The position numbers and the translations under genes were made by a program. Positions 11,221-23,347 of a stretch of 64,000 nt of DNA are shown here, piece by piece. The stretch comes from Paramecium pentaurelia (lineage: Eukaryota; Ciliophora; Oligohymenophorea; Peniculida; Parameciidae): contig CAJJDO010000021.1 in assembly GCA_905183005.1 (NCBI GenBank), positions 628,773 to 692,772 of the forward strand, given 5' to 3'. The notes below the pieces were generated by a model. The model saw nothing but the letters and a program-made list of their open reading frames with translations. It searched no databases and was not told the DNA's origin. Every line of letters begins with the position of its first letter. Position 1 is the first letter of the stretch.

Positions 11221-12911
11221 TCATATTATTTTCTTTGGAATAAGAAGATTGGTTGATGAAGCAATGCTATTCTTTGGAGATGTCACTAAATTTGTAAATG
11301 TATTTCTTCCATAAAACCTTTAAGTGTTTATAACAGGTATTTAAGTTCTGTCATAAGTTTCAACTCTATTTCTAAATGTTCCTGTCTCTAAAGCAGAATC
11401 ATTATTCAATCTATTCAAACCCATAAAAAAAGAAGTTTCTGATTTTCTAAAAGAGTTTTATTTAATATGTGGTTTTTATTTTTGTTTTATAGGACTGAGA
11501 GAAATTTATGTTGATTCTGTTAATGCAGGTAAAAGGAATTTGTTTGATTAGGTACCTCTTAGATATTTTTTAGGAGACTCTGGATCTATTGGAATTATCA
11601 TTTATTCATTATCAATGCTAAATTACTGTTAAAATTTAAGTTTTTTTAAATCTCTTATAGGTGACTCATTTGTTTAATTAAGAATTGAATTTAATTGATA
11701 ATGTTTACTTTTATAAGGGATATTATTGAGAGTGCGATAAGATTTTAATATTTTATTTGGTCTTTGAATAGATAACTTATTTAAGAATAACTAATTTTTA
11801 GGACTATTTGTATCTTAATATTCTTATTCATAGTTGTCTTCATCAAACTCAACTATTGATATTTTAAAATCTCCTAAATCAGTTTTAGATTGAATAGGAG
11901 ATTACTTTATTGAATCCTATTAAATTTGATTTAAAAATAATATAGCTTTTAAGAATTGAAAAAACTAATAATAATAAAAATTTATACTTTCTTTTTTTAT
12001 TCTTAACAAATGCCAAATTCTTTTACACTCATTGGAATTGATTGACTAAAATTTCGAGTGATCCATGGATGTACTAATGCTTATGCTGCTGTATATCGAG
12101 AATCCTTATCATATTATAATAATCTTTATAGAAGATCTCTTGCCAATAATGATGCATGTAAAGGTTATTCATATTTTAGATCTGGAAAACTATTGATGAA
12201 TTCTTTTTTGGTAGAAATTCGAGGATAAAATGGATGTTTGCCTTGATTTAATAACATATATAAGACAACACCACATGACCACATATCAACTGCTTTATTG
12301 TATGCTTTATTTAATATTTATTCAGGTGCCATAAATATAAATGTGCCACATTATTACGAAACTGTTTAATAATATCGAATTTCTGGCATATACTAATAAC
12401 TTAAACCAAAGTCAGCAATCTTAACACTTGAAAGATCTTCACTATTTTATATTAAGATATTATCTAATTATGTTTAGTATTCAAAATATTACCTGGTTTA
12501 ATATCTCTATGAATAATCTATTGAGAATGAAGATACTCTATAGCTGCAAATATAGATTTCATTATTTTGCTTATTGTTTCTTCATCTAAATTTTATTTCA
12601 TGTAATCACTCAAAGAACCACCTCCAGCATATTCCATTACTAAGTATTGATTGTTTCCCTATTTAAAATACTATATAAAATCAAAACAAATTCTACCTTA
12701 TAAAATTTAATAATGTTTTTGTGTTTAAGATTCTCCATTATTGATGTTTCCTATAATTATGCACCTTACATAGACTATGCATTTCACAATTTTTTACTTT
12801 TATTGCAACTTCTTCTCCTTTATACAATCCCTTATATACTTAACCAAAGGCACCTTCCCCAATTTTCTCTATTATTTTGAAATCCCTTTCCTTAATAAAA
12901 TCGTGTTTCAT
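11221..12911 (-). CDS. Serine/threonine protein kinase with long C-terminal extension
   Basis: 529 aa, five exons; introns 12775-12797 (23), 12671-12696 (26), 12464-12492 (29) and 11965-11987 (23 nt). Kinase domain at residues ~10-270: GEGAFGQVYKG (~18-28), VAIK (K38), MEYAGGGSL, HRDIKPDN (~118-125, Asp120), DFG (~141-143), GTFIFMAPE, and YNKAVDMWSCGVVLYMLL. All catalytic residues are present, so it should be active. The domain resembles CAMK-group kinases, but no EF-hands follow. Residues ~285-529 form a Ser/Asn/Lys-rich regulatory tail with SP motifs (SPKN, SPIRD, ESPKK). The first intron separates VAIK from the C-helix. Confidence 0.9.
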
Positions 12912-13139
12912 ATATTAATTAGTATAAATTTAATATATACAGTATTTCAAGAAACTTAAATTTATCAAAACTCAAATGTAAGTGAATAATCTTTGATATA
13001 ATAAATTTGGATGTTAAGTTATTCAAATTACTATCTCTTTAATTAGTTATCATTCTGATTAATCTTAAAAGTCTATGAATCAAATAATTTAAGTATTATT
13101 GACTTTATCTATATAAATATATTTAACTAAATTTACATA

Positions 13140-13685
13140 ATGAGCACTGCTTAATATAGTTTAGATCCTCCTTTACATACCTCTTTATTTTATAATATTG
13201 AAATAAATAACAAGTTTTAAGACTTCCTATATTTTGAACCTATTCACATAGTCTCTCAAAAAAATAAATATTACAACATTAAAAAAGAAATAAAGTTAAC
13301 CCCAACTATCAACTATGATAACAATTCATCAATGTATTATAAAATATAAGTATAAAAAATGAGAGTAAAAAAGGCTAGATAATCAAAAAGTAATAAATAT
13401 CAAAAAATACCTGATTTATTAGATTATAATTCTTGTTTAAGAATAATTTAACCTAATTCGATGAGTGTAAAAGTTACTCAAAGGAAATATTCATAACCAA
13501 AAAGATTACCTACAAAATCTTTTTGTCAATTCTCAAGTAGTAATGAATAATAATCAAAAGAGCATACAAAAATTAATATTAGATTGCCTAATATAGAAAA
13601 GAATTAACTACATAGTCCATCTAAAAACTCTTTAAATTGTTGGACTAGAAATACATCTTCCAGTTTATTATAAATAATTTAATGA
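13140..13685 (+). CDS. Unknown 181-aa protein, basic and disordered
   Basis: Single exon, ATG to TGA, starting MSTAQYSLDPPLHTSLFY. The N-terminal ~60 residues are mixed with aromatic residues; the rest is Lys/Ser/Asn-rich with basic clusters (KMRVKKARQSKS). No domain, signal peptide or membrane segment is visible. The frame is longer than expected by chance and keeps a protein-like composition throughout. Function unknown. Confidence 0.6.
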
Positions 13686-14265
13686 CTAAACTCTATGTAT
13701 ATAGAATAATCAAATTACAAATTTATCTTTAAAAGTTTCTTAATAATCTAATAACTTTCTTATAATTAATAAAAATATTATTATGATTAAGAGAATGTAT
13801 ATTTAATAATAGTAGGATAACAAATATTTGATATTATTTAATATAAATGATTTTTTTTTCATATTTTTTTTTAAACACATTTGAAAATAGTCATATTATG
13901 CATAAATCACTCATGTACTCATTTCTAAATTAATTATTATTAAATGAGAAAAGAATATTTCTAAATTTTCTTATATGATATAGTAATAATAATCTTTTAT
14001 TATAGTAATAAACTCATTATATATAATATTGCAAATATTTATCATAAAGTAAGTCTTTCTGAATATAATTAAAAATTCTTTTGTCCTAGAATAACATTAA
14101 AGTTCTTATAATTTAAATTTTGTGTGGAATATCATTATTGAAATTTTACTTCTCCAGTATTAACTATTTGAGAGTGTATTAATTTAGTAATTTCTTATAG
14201 TTCTCATTAAAATGTTGTTTTATTTTTGCTTAGAACATACAAAAATATCATAAAATAATAATTAA
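13686..14265. other. Intergenic, AT-rich
   Basis: About 580 bases of low-complexity sequence between two plus-strand genes. No supported gene or repeat. Confidence 0.6.
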
Positions 14266-15192
14266 ATGAATCGCATTCATCATTATTAAGGATTAGATAG
14301 TCGCTAAAAATCTGGATAAGAAGCTACTGAGCCAGCATCTACAAATAATAGATTTACAAGAAGTTTAGGAAAGAGCAGATCATCCTTTAATAACAGTGTT
14401 TCTCAATCTATTACAAATTCGATATAAAAAGGAAAATCTTATTACTTGAATCATTTAGAAGTGTACTATAATATGCATTTAATTGAAATATTAGCAGGTT
14501 TGTTTTTAGTTAATTAAGGGTTTGTCTCCATTAAATGAGAAGATAGAATTGCTGAAGAAGTTTGAAGAATTGTTCTAATAGATGGTTGATCAATTAAAAG
14601 ACCTACTATACTTAATAAAATAAGTCGACTTTGAAGCATCCAACTTTGAAGAACTATATTAGACTGATGCTGAATATTTCAGTGAGACTGTATATAGAGA
14701 CATTAAGGTATCTTTATTTAGTCATTTAATAGCATCTAGAATAACAACACTATGATTTAATTTATTCATCTAGTTTAAGATTTTTATCAAATGTTTTACA
14801 ATGTCTTTAATTTAATTTCGAAATTGATATTTATGAATTCGATATTCGGGATTGGGCATAGTAAGGATTGGATCATATTCTGAAATTCAGTGGATTAAGA
14901 AGATCATTTCGTTAACCTATTAGTTGCTGTTAAAGATATTGCAAATGCATATCAAATTTGTTTAAAAAAAATAGACAAAGAAGATGAATAATTCAGCAAT
15001 TAATAAAACAATCAATTATTTGTTACTGAATATGATTAAATTTATGTAACTAACTATTCATCATTATTCCATTCTTTCTTTTATAATAAATAATATATAT
15101 TCTATATATAATTAAGTAAATTTTAGTATTTTTTATTAGTAATAAGATATATATAATAAATATCAATTGTATTTTATTTGAATTAATCTTGA
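14266..15192 (+). CDS. Unknown protein, middle of gene model uncertain
   Basis: Start ATG 14266; exon 1 ends at 14460. Intron 14461-14494 (34 nt, GTGTAC...TTAG) leads into a helical, acidic region (NEKIELLKKFEELFQQMVDQ). The next intron starts at 14708. A 25-nt version gives a well-mixed frame (HLEQQHYDLIYSSSLRFL) that cannot be joined to the last exon by any GT-AG intron. A 32-nt version (to 14739) plus intron 14861-14890 gives a fully open model of 276 aa ending at TGA 15190-15192. The last exon contains DHFVNLLVAVKDIANAYQIC. The end overlaps the convergent phosphatase gene by 30 bases, so the true stop or splice pattern may differ. No family recognised. Confidence 0.5.
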
Positions 15193-15945
15193 AGCTTTTA
15201 ATTTCTCTGCAAATTCTTTAATTGTATTGTAAGAACCAAAATTAATTTAAGGTTGAAGTTAAGGTAACTTCTTTTCTTTTTATTTTCTTTTCTAATGTAT
15301 TGTTTTCCTTTCTGAACTTGCACTTAGAGAAGTATTTGTATTATTTTATTATCTTTCACTCTAAACTTAACTATTAATAAACTATTATTATGGAGACTTT
15401 CTTAAACTTATACTTCTCACTTATTAAATAGGAGGACATTTAAATTCTTTATAAACAACTTCTGGCATTATTTTAGGTTATATACAAATCCTTTCATATT
15501 ATTTTAGTTAGAATGAAAATCCAAAATTTGGACAAATTATTGGTCTCTTCTTTCTAACTATATGATAAGCTTTTGAAAAAGGATATTTAAATTTCATCAT
15601 AATATATGCTATAACAATTGCAGGTGAACGACTTATTCCCATTGAACAATGAACTAATAATGAACCTTATTATAAAGCTGATTCAATAAATTCATTTGTA
15701 ACATCAAAGTATTAGAATATATCAATATCTGGTTTATCTTTTATATATATGATTTTATGATTGATATCTGTATATTTAACATCCATAGAATGAATAATTG
15801 ACAATACACTTTTTATATTATTAACTTTTAAATTAACAATATCTAATGCAGCTGAATAATCACCAAGCCAAATTGAATGATCATTGATCCTCATGATTTC
15901 AGATTAAGATCGATATGGCTCTAAAAGTCCGAATCTATCAAACAT
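15163..15945 (-). CDS. Dual-specificity protein phosphatase
   Basis: 260 aa, no intron. The phosphatase domain covers residues ~15-165. The P-loop is HCSMGISRSPA with catalytic Cys100 and Arg106, matching HCxxGxxRS. IWLGDYSAA near the N-terminus and the spacing to the P-loop are typical of DUSP/VH1-type enzymes; the general-acid Asp lies in the IKDKPDID segment (~68-75). AYIMMKFKYPFSKAYHIVRKKRP follows the loop as in this family. Residues ~175-260 are a Gln/Ser/Lys-rich tail. It should remove phosphate from Tyr or Ser/Thr in cytosolic or nuclear substrates; the substrate is unknown. Confidence 0.92.
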
Positions 15946-16292
15946 AAATTATTATTGAATTATAAATATAATTATAATTCAATAACATCATTTTATTAAA
16001 CTTTTTCTTTTCTCAAAATTAATATCCTAAATATATCATAAATTATTAACATTATTTCAAAACAAAAACAGTATCATCATGATTAATTGTTTTTTTTAAT
16101 TAATAAATATCTTAATTCTAAATTTTACATATAATTGTTAAAGAATAAGACTTATAAAACAAATATAGATCTAATAAAGTACTTTAAATGATCCAATTTT
16201 TAATTAGGATATATTTAAATTTTATCCATTTTTGAATATATTTTTGATTAATGTATATAATTTTAACATAAATTAACGATTATACAAAAATG
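15946..16292. other. Intergenic, AT-rich
   Basis: About 347 bases between two minus-strand genes (end of phospholipase D, start of phosphatase). No recognised element. Confidence 0.55.
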
Positions 16293-19200
16293 TCATGTGA
16301 AACTTATTTCAGGAACTAAGTATTCTTTTTATGAAACTTTAATATTTAAATTTTCTTCACATAAAAATTATAATGGGAAAGTTACTGCAAAACCTTTAAT
16401 AAACTACTTTAATTAATCATATTCATCTAAATGTTTTTTTGCTTTAAACTAAAATTAATTAAATAATTGAATACTTCTTCATAATCAGATACTTTCTTAA
16501 TATCATCATGAGGGTAACAAGCAAAAATTTATTTATAAATTCTTGTATTAATGTTAGCTTATGCAGTTGATTCCTTTTCAAATTATAAACTCAAGGGATC
16601 AATAACTTATTCATATTTCATATCAAAATGTTCCATATAAAGTGCAGTACGAAGAGTATGTGCAAATTTAGATGCTTTATATGGTATACCATTCATTATA
16701 GAATCAACTTTTATTTAATCTTAAACAATAATTGCAAGTTCTGAATCTCTATTTCCTAATAAACTTCTATCATTGATATTTGCAGATCCTATTAATGCAA
16801 TTTCATCATCAACTATGATTAATTTTGAATGAATATAAATAATTTCAGTCACAGGTATTGAATTTGGTTCTGGAGATAATTCATGTTATCTAAGACCGAA
16901 GAATTAAATGTAATTTTCTGGTTTGATTCCATCTTGTTTTAAGGTTTCTATTATAGATTTGCCTCCTCTACTTATGGTTTGATATTCAAAATGTAATTAA
17001 ACTTTGAGAACAGCAGAATTTGATTAATCAATTTCACCTTCAAAACCTGGTAATAATGGAACAAAGACAATAACTTTAAATCTCTATTACTTTTCATGTG
17101 CTTCTTTAATTCTAGATATTAGAGCATTAGCCACTAAATTTTTAACAGGATAACCAGCTGTATTACTAATAAAGAATTGATTTTCAATATAAATATAATG
17201 TTTAGCATCTTAAATAAGAGAGAGATAAGCATTTTAAATAGATTTCTCAGTTTATTTAATGCCAGTTGACCATGTACCAGATGATCTTGTTAATTATGTA
17301 ATGCAACTTTCTATAAATGAAGATGGAAAAAATACATTAATTTTAATTCATCTCTATATGAGGAATGAAAAATTCTAAATTCATTTTTGCTTACATTCCA
17401 GAATTCTTTAAAACTTTTAAATCAGATTTTTCAGCTTTAATTTTACTTTTCCATTTATCTTAATTAATTAATTTACTTTCTAAAATATAATAGTTTTATT
17501 CTTCATCATCATCATCTACTGTTGGTATTAATTTTTTTTCTTACATCTATTAATTAATAAAATCTTTATATTGCTATTGAATAAATAGCTATGCATTAGA
17601 TTAGCGTTAATTTTCATAATCATCTTATTAAATTGTTTAATTCATTTCTATTTAAACTTCTTTCGTTTTTATTTAATCTAAAAGAATAGGCTGCTTCATT
17701 TAAATTAAAGACTCTTTTCTTCCAGCATAAACAACATTTGAATAATCAATAAAACTTGAAGTATCAGTAGGAACAAATCCTTCCATTTTTAAATCATTAG
17801 CATGTATTAATTCCTACTTTTTCTTTTTTTATTTAGTCATCATTACATGATTCCAATATTAAACAAAATGCCTTGATAAATCAATAACTGAATCTCCTTT
17901 AATTTCTATAAAAATATAATAAATAATTACAAATAGCTATATCATGCCAAGGCATTCTTGGTTCATTTTCTTTTAAAAGTGTTTATTCGTAATTTCTTAC
18001 ATCAAAGAAATCTCTAACTCTAGAATTTGAAAAATCAATTTAAGGCCATAATTATTCAAAAGGATGAACATCAAATAAAAGATGTTTTTAATTATCCCAT
18101 CTTCCAAAACATAAATCTAAACCACCCATAAATCCAATTTTTTAATCTATAACAACCATTTTTTCATGATGAGAAAATAATTTAGGTATTGCTTGAGATG
18201 GATGTTTTAATACCCTAATATTTGGAGACATACTTTCTAATTACATTTTTGAATGTTTTGGATCATTATATAAAAATGATAGTAAAGCATTGTACAATAA
18301 TACTAAAACTTTAACTCCTTTATCAGCTGCTAATTTCAATACATTATCAAGTCTAGTATAAAGAAATTCACTCGATTAAGCATATTTCCTAACGTCAACA
18401 GGTCTCTTTAAATACATTTCTGGACTCAACCACCAATCAGTAATATATATAGTTTCTTTAGCTTACAAGATTGCATCACAAACATCTTCAAAATATTAAT
18501 CTCCATCAATATACCATTTACAATCTGAAGTCCTTATAGGAGAAAACGATCCAAATCTATGCAACTTTGTATATGGACTTTCCTTTATCGATTTAAATAG
18601 AGAATAGATAAAGTCTATGTAAGCTGTCAAATTTTCAGCTTTCAAGATTAATTTCCTCTATGAAAAGAATATTATTATTTTATTATCATCTCCTGTCTCC
18701 TTTTTTCCATACAAAAAACTGAAATCATTGTCAAAACTTAGACATTCTCTAATTTAACATCTTTCCTTTTCAGGTCCTTTTAAGTAGAGAAGGGATTATT
18801 AAGTTATAATAAAATACCTCTTGTCCCATTTTGCAAGCTTTGTTTCTAATGACTAACAACATGTTCTAGTTGATCTACCACCAGATTTCTTTTCCATAAA
18901 GCCTTCTTTCATTTTGAATGGCAAATTGATACAAGAAATCTCTAAAAATGTTAATACACATTATGGAATAATTTCATTGCTTGTTATCATCTTTAAGAAT
19001 TTATGAAGTAAAACTAATGTTTTTTTTGGATCATCCCTTTCTAAACTACCTGTAATTTTCTTTTTATGGAAAATGAAATAAAATATATTATTCGCCATAT
19101 CCTTTTCTAATTGTTAAAATTATCCTATTGTTCTTCTTATTTCCCAACCTTAACCATCATAAATCACTTTGAATAAAAATACTCTTTCATTCAAATAATT

Positions 19201-19347
19201 TGAGTATTTTTATTCGAATTTTTCATCAAATACTTTATTATTTAAGGTTCCAATTAAATCCTTTATTGTAGTATGATTAATAGGTTAAACATCTATTTTA
19301 TTATATTAAATATCTCTAAATCTCTATTAAGTTTAAGAATCTATCAT
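16293..19347 (-). CDS. Phospholipase D, PX-PH type, copy 1
   Basis: 992 aa, four exons; introns 17906-17930 (25), 17311-17335 (25) and 16449-16474 (26 nt). Domain order: PX-like region (~55-150, with GWEIRRTIGQFQQLEKDM), PH-like region (~165-270), then two catalytic HKD motifs, HHEKMVVID (~395) and IHSKLIIVDD (~820). These hydrolyse phosphatidylcholine to phosphatidic acid through a His phospho-enzyme. A Glu/Gln-rich linker (~500-620) separates the halves. The C-terminus (FTFPL-like, VTFPLQFLCEENL) is conserved in eukaryotic PLDs. Architecture matches PLD1/2 and plant PLD-zeta, which are recruited by phosphoinositides. Its paralogue is at 48448-51500 in opposite orientation; the central part is nearly identical in DNA, the ends differ. 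Confidence 0.93.
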
Positions 19348-19743
19348 ATAAATAATTTCTGATAAATATTAATTAATTGTTATTGTACAAAATTTTAACC
19401 ATTTACATTTTGATGTATCTATATATGGAAATTTGAAATATCACTTTTTTTTGTGAGATTTAAGAATCATAAAGTATGTTTACCAATTTTAAGACCTTTC
19501 TTTAATTGTATCAAATAATAAATAAATTACTTTATTATTAAAATTATCAACTTTAGGGGATAAGAAAAATTATTTAAATTTTTTTGAAATATTTTAAAGA
19601 AGATCTCAAACTTTAAATACTGAGTATTTTCAAATTTCAGAATATTAATTTCTTAATTTAGAAATCATGAATTTTTAATAGAGCTCTATAAAATGATATA
19701 TATAAAACTTAATAATGATCAAAAACTTAAATTTTATATAAAT
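19348..19743. other. Upstream region of phospholipase D copy 1
   Basis: About 396 AT-rich bases. Close to the PLD start, on the minus strand, is a short segment (AATGGTTAAAATTTTGTACAA) almost the same as one upstream of copy 2 (AATGGTTGAAATTTTGTACA), so part of the 5' region is shared by the paralogues. No other feature seen. Confidence 0.5.
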
Positions 19744-19977
19744 TCATGAAATTTTTTTTTTTTCTCTTAATATAGTTTAATAGGGCTTATGAATATTACA
19801 TACTGCTGCCTCAGCAAGTATAATTTAATTATTTTATCATTCAATAACAACGTCATAGATTTTTTAAGGTTTATTGTTTACACCCTTGAAACTCTGTCAT
19901 TCTATGCCAATTTTTAAATCAAAATAATTAAAAGATACCAAGTTTAATGGGTTCAAAGTTGTATGAAAAAGTTTCAT
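19744..19977 (-). pseudogene. Short reading frame with two internal TGA codons
   Basis: Frame of 77 codons, ATG to TGA, broken only by TGA at 19897-19899 and 19837-19839. The translation around them is convincing (FDLKIGIE then QSFKGVNNKPQKIYDVVIE then QNNQIILAEAAVCNIHKPY), with Ala/Val/Cys codons unlike the surrounding non-coding DNA. Tryptophan would fit at both positions. No GT-AG intron removes them. Either a gene decaying by TGG to TGA changes or, less likely, readthrough. Family not recognised. Confidence 0.4.
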
Positions 19978-20278
19978 TTAAAAAAACAAGTATTTTATTT
20001 AATATAATAACTCTTATTTCAATAGTAAAACGATTAATCATTTAATGTTTTGGCTCTTTCTTATTAAGAATGACACCTTTAATTTTTAATTTTTAGATTA
20101 ACTTAGTTTGTTTTACATTATTTAGTAGTGGCTTTTTTCTTTTTCTAAGTGACTATTCCAGATCTTAATGTTTTAGATAATGATGAATTTAAGAACTATT
20201 AGGCAAGTTGTGTAAAGGACTTGTTTCTTATTATATAAAAATAATTTACTATTTATCTTCAAAATATTAAAGTTTCAT
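19919..20278 (-). CDS. Small unknown basic protein
   Basis: Open frame of 119 codons, ATG 20276-20278 to TGA 19919-19921. The first ~85 residues are polar and Lys/Gln-rich (ETSPLHNLPNSSQIHHYL, LRKRKKPLLNN). The last ~30 overlap the start of the next short frame in another phase, so the C-terminus may be wrong or an intron may have been missed. It lies 59 bp downstream of another minus-strand gene. No domain recognised. Confidence 0.4.
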
Positions 20279-20337
20279 ATTTTTCTTTTTATATCCTTAA
20301 CCTTATATTTATCTTGATTTTTGAGAAGACAACAAAC

Positions 20338-20874
20338 TCAACATTTTTTCTTGCCTATCTTACGTTGTTTCTGTTGGTAATCTTTCTTAACTTGTACATG
20401 CATTTTTATAATTTTTCTATAAACTTAAATCTCTTTCAAGAGTCTTAAGAATTCATTAAATTTGTTTTTTACCAACACTTTTACTTTCTATCGTTTTAAG
20501 TCCTATTTTAAAGATATGATCTCATCCTGTAAAGAATCTCCCCAAACCTTTATTTCTTGTTAAATCTTTTATAATATTAAGATTTACTCTTATATGATTT
20601 CTAATTTCTTATTCAGCTTCAACTAATTTTTATTCTAATAAAACATGCTGATGTTATAATTATTTATAACCTATCAAAAATGATTCAACTATTTAACAAA
20701 TTATTCTAAATGATGCTGCAATATCATCTACACAGTTTTGATTAGGAAAATCACCATCATCTGGCATAGACATATAATCTTTATAATATAAAGTAACCTT
20801 TAATATAATGAATGAGATCATACTTTTTTGAATAAGTCTTTTATGATTTTTTCTTCATTTTCATTTAACTGCAT
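20338..20874 (-). CDS. Small coiled-coil protein
   Basis: 162 aa, three exons; introns 20798-20823 (26 nt) and 20566-20587 (22 nt). Both are needed to avoid TGA. The N-terminal part contains MPDDGDFPNQNCVDDIAASF; from residue ~55 on the protein is helical and charged (EQKLVEAEQEIRNH, DEIISLKQDLKRQKVK, FNEFLRLLKEI) and ends in a basic patch. Predicted coiled coil along most of its length. No enzyme motif. Function unknown. Confidence 0.7.
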
Positions 20875-21958
20875 AAAAATTAAATTTTTATTCTAAATAT
20901 TAATTTTATGCTCCAAAGATCATTATTATAAGAATTTTAATAAATTTATTCCTACAAATTATTGAATATTAGTACACAATAATATTTCAATAAATGTTTG
21001 TATTACTAGATTTTAAATAATTATTCATAGTTTGAAATAAATTAAAATTCTAAACAAACATCTGTAACTTCTATAAAATTAATAATATTTAAATATCATT
21101 CAATAATCAATAATTATTAAAACAATTTAGAATATTAAGCATGAATTAGATATTTAAATATTATATAATTTTTGCTTAAATACTTAATTACCAATACCCC
21201 ATAAATAATAATAAATAAAAAAACTATATGAAATGAAAAATAATTTCTCAATAATATGAAATCAATCTAAATAAAAAGAATTTTTTATAATTAAAAATTA
21301 TATTATGAATATTGGTCAAAAGTATGTCCATAAAGTAATAAGGATGATTAATTAAGTTCTAACTTTGATATAAATGGATTTCAATATGGAAAGTATTAAA
21401 GTAGAAATTAATTGTTTATAATAAAATGATTATGATAAATAATCTATAATGCTATTCAACTGCAAATATTGAAGGAATATAAAAATATATACTATAAACA
21501 TAACTAAACAAATTTTTAGAAAAATTACTTTCATAAAAACTAAATGAAAAAAGAATTGAGATTAGGATGAAATTATAGATTATTCGATTGACAAATGCTT
21601 ATAAACCAAACCTCATTCAAATAGATAGATTTTTGTAATATTAAGTTAGATTTATATTTTGTTAAAAAGAAAATAATTTAATCTAAAAAAATACACAATG
21701 TATATTGTTTAATGAATGCACAAGCTTATAATGTAATATAAATGAATCTTTTTATAAAAATATTAATATAATATTGATGACGTGATTTAAATATTACTGA
21801 AAACCATTTTCAGGAAATGTTTATCTAATTTGATTCTTACAATAATTAATATAAATTAAATATAAAGATAGATGTAAGGTAATAAAAACAAAAATGCAAC
21901 ACTGATATCTATTTACTGCCCAAGATAAAAAATAAGAATAAACTCAACTTCACAAGTA
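20875..21958. other. Intergenic, AT-rich
   Basis: About 1.1 kb. A 55-codon frame at about 21305-21472 has a start and TGA stop but no supporting features. An in-frame ATG at 21872 could extend the next gene by 29 codons. Otherwise low-complexity sequence. Confidence 0.5.
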
Positions 21959-22411
21959 ATGTCTAATTAAATGTCCATTAACAATTTAAGTTGTTAGAGA
22001 ATGCAAACTGAACAAAGTAGAAGAATAAAAACAATGAGAAGTCAGAAATTTAAGTTATAGTACAAATCTGAGAACAGAGAACCAATTAAATTTAGTAATT
22101 ACTTTAAATTGTCGTCATCTGATTCAAGAAAATAATCAAATTATAATTCTCATGTAAATACATCAACTTCAGATAATGAAGACAAAGCCTTGATGATTTA
22201 AAAAATCATATTTTCTGTAAAGTCACCACTTTAAAGTTTAAGGTTTTAAGGTTCAATACAAGGCAAAAAACCTTAATATAGTGATTTAAATAGAAGGAAA
22301 ACTCTCAGAAACTCATTATTTACTAATTCATACAAAAATTAAAATTTTTTAATGACTGGAAATGAATGTGGATGGTCTAGAAAATCTTCAGAAAGTCTCA
22401 TCTTTATATGA
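21959..22411 (+). CDS. Unknown Ser/Lys/Asn-rich protein
   Basis: 150 aa from ATG 21959; an upstream in-frame ATG (21872) would give 179 aa. The sequence is polar and disordered: KLSSSDSRKQSNYNS, TSTSDNEDKAL, NRRKTLRNSL and a C-terminal GNECGWSRKSSESL. Several RxxS-like sites suggest it could be phosphorylated, which is inference. No domain, signal or membrane segment. Confidence 0.55.
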
Positions 22412-23347
22412 TAAGACAAATATAAAATTATTTGTATATAGTGATATATGTTTTATTCATTTACATTAAAGAAACATTATTTAAATTATTAATTCTAAAA
22501 AAGAAATTACACTACCATAGAATAGACTAATATCTGAATTTATTAGATTTAACTTAAATATAATGATAATAGAGATAATTTGATATAAAATATTATATTA
22601 ATAAATATATCAATTTATATAATAAAATTATTGATAAAATAAATTGAATTCAAATCTCCCATTTCGAAAATATATATAAATATGTTAATTAGCATAAACA
22701 TAAATATTAGTTAATAGCTTTGAATTTATAAATAGTAAGAAAAATATTAACTATTTTTTATAACAATTTATTAACTTTATTTTATTCTCCATCAATATAT
22801 ATAATTCTCTTCTTATATGATTATTTATTAATAAAAATATAGATTATACATATTATGATTAGGTGAAAATTGGTTAATAAAATTTAATTTATACAATAGA
22901 ATAACTATTAATACATCAATTAAATAATTTTATATTATTCTATATATTGAATGCTCACTCAATTAGACATACTTATAATAAAAAAGAATATTTGATATGG
23001 AATAATTGATTCAAAATTTAATGATAAGTAGCCTTTGTTATAAAGATTGGACCTAAACTTGAATATTAGGTATTTATTTTATTAATCATAATATTAAAAT
23101 ATGTAAAATTATTATTAATATCTCATTCTAATTTTTAAACAACAATCTTTTGTTATAAAACTATTCAGGAAATGAACAAAGATAGGAAATAAGCAATTAA
23201 AAAAAAAAATATTTCATTTCAGTTAATTACAAAAACATAGAAAATTTATTATGTTTGAAAAAATTAATACCAAAAAAAGAGTATTATTAACAATTAATAT
23301 AATTACAATATGAACATTATTAAAGATTAGTATTAATAATATTTTTC
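22412..23347. other. Intergenic, AT-rich, upstream of the large surface-protein gene
   Basis: About 936 bases of very AT-rich DNA. No gene or repeat recognised. It must contain the promoter of the 2005-aa protein but no element can be named. Confidence 0.55.

Noticed and set aside
21305..21472. 55-codon plus-strand frame
   Set aside because: Length expected by chance when only TGA stops translation in AT-rich DNA; no domain and no neighbour support.
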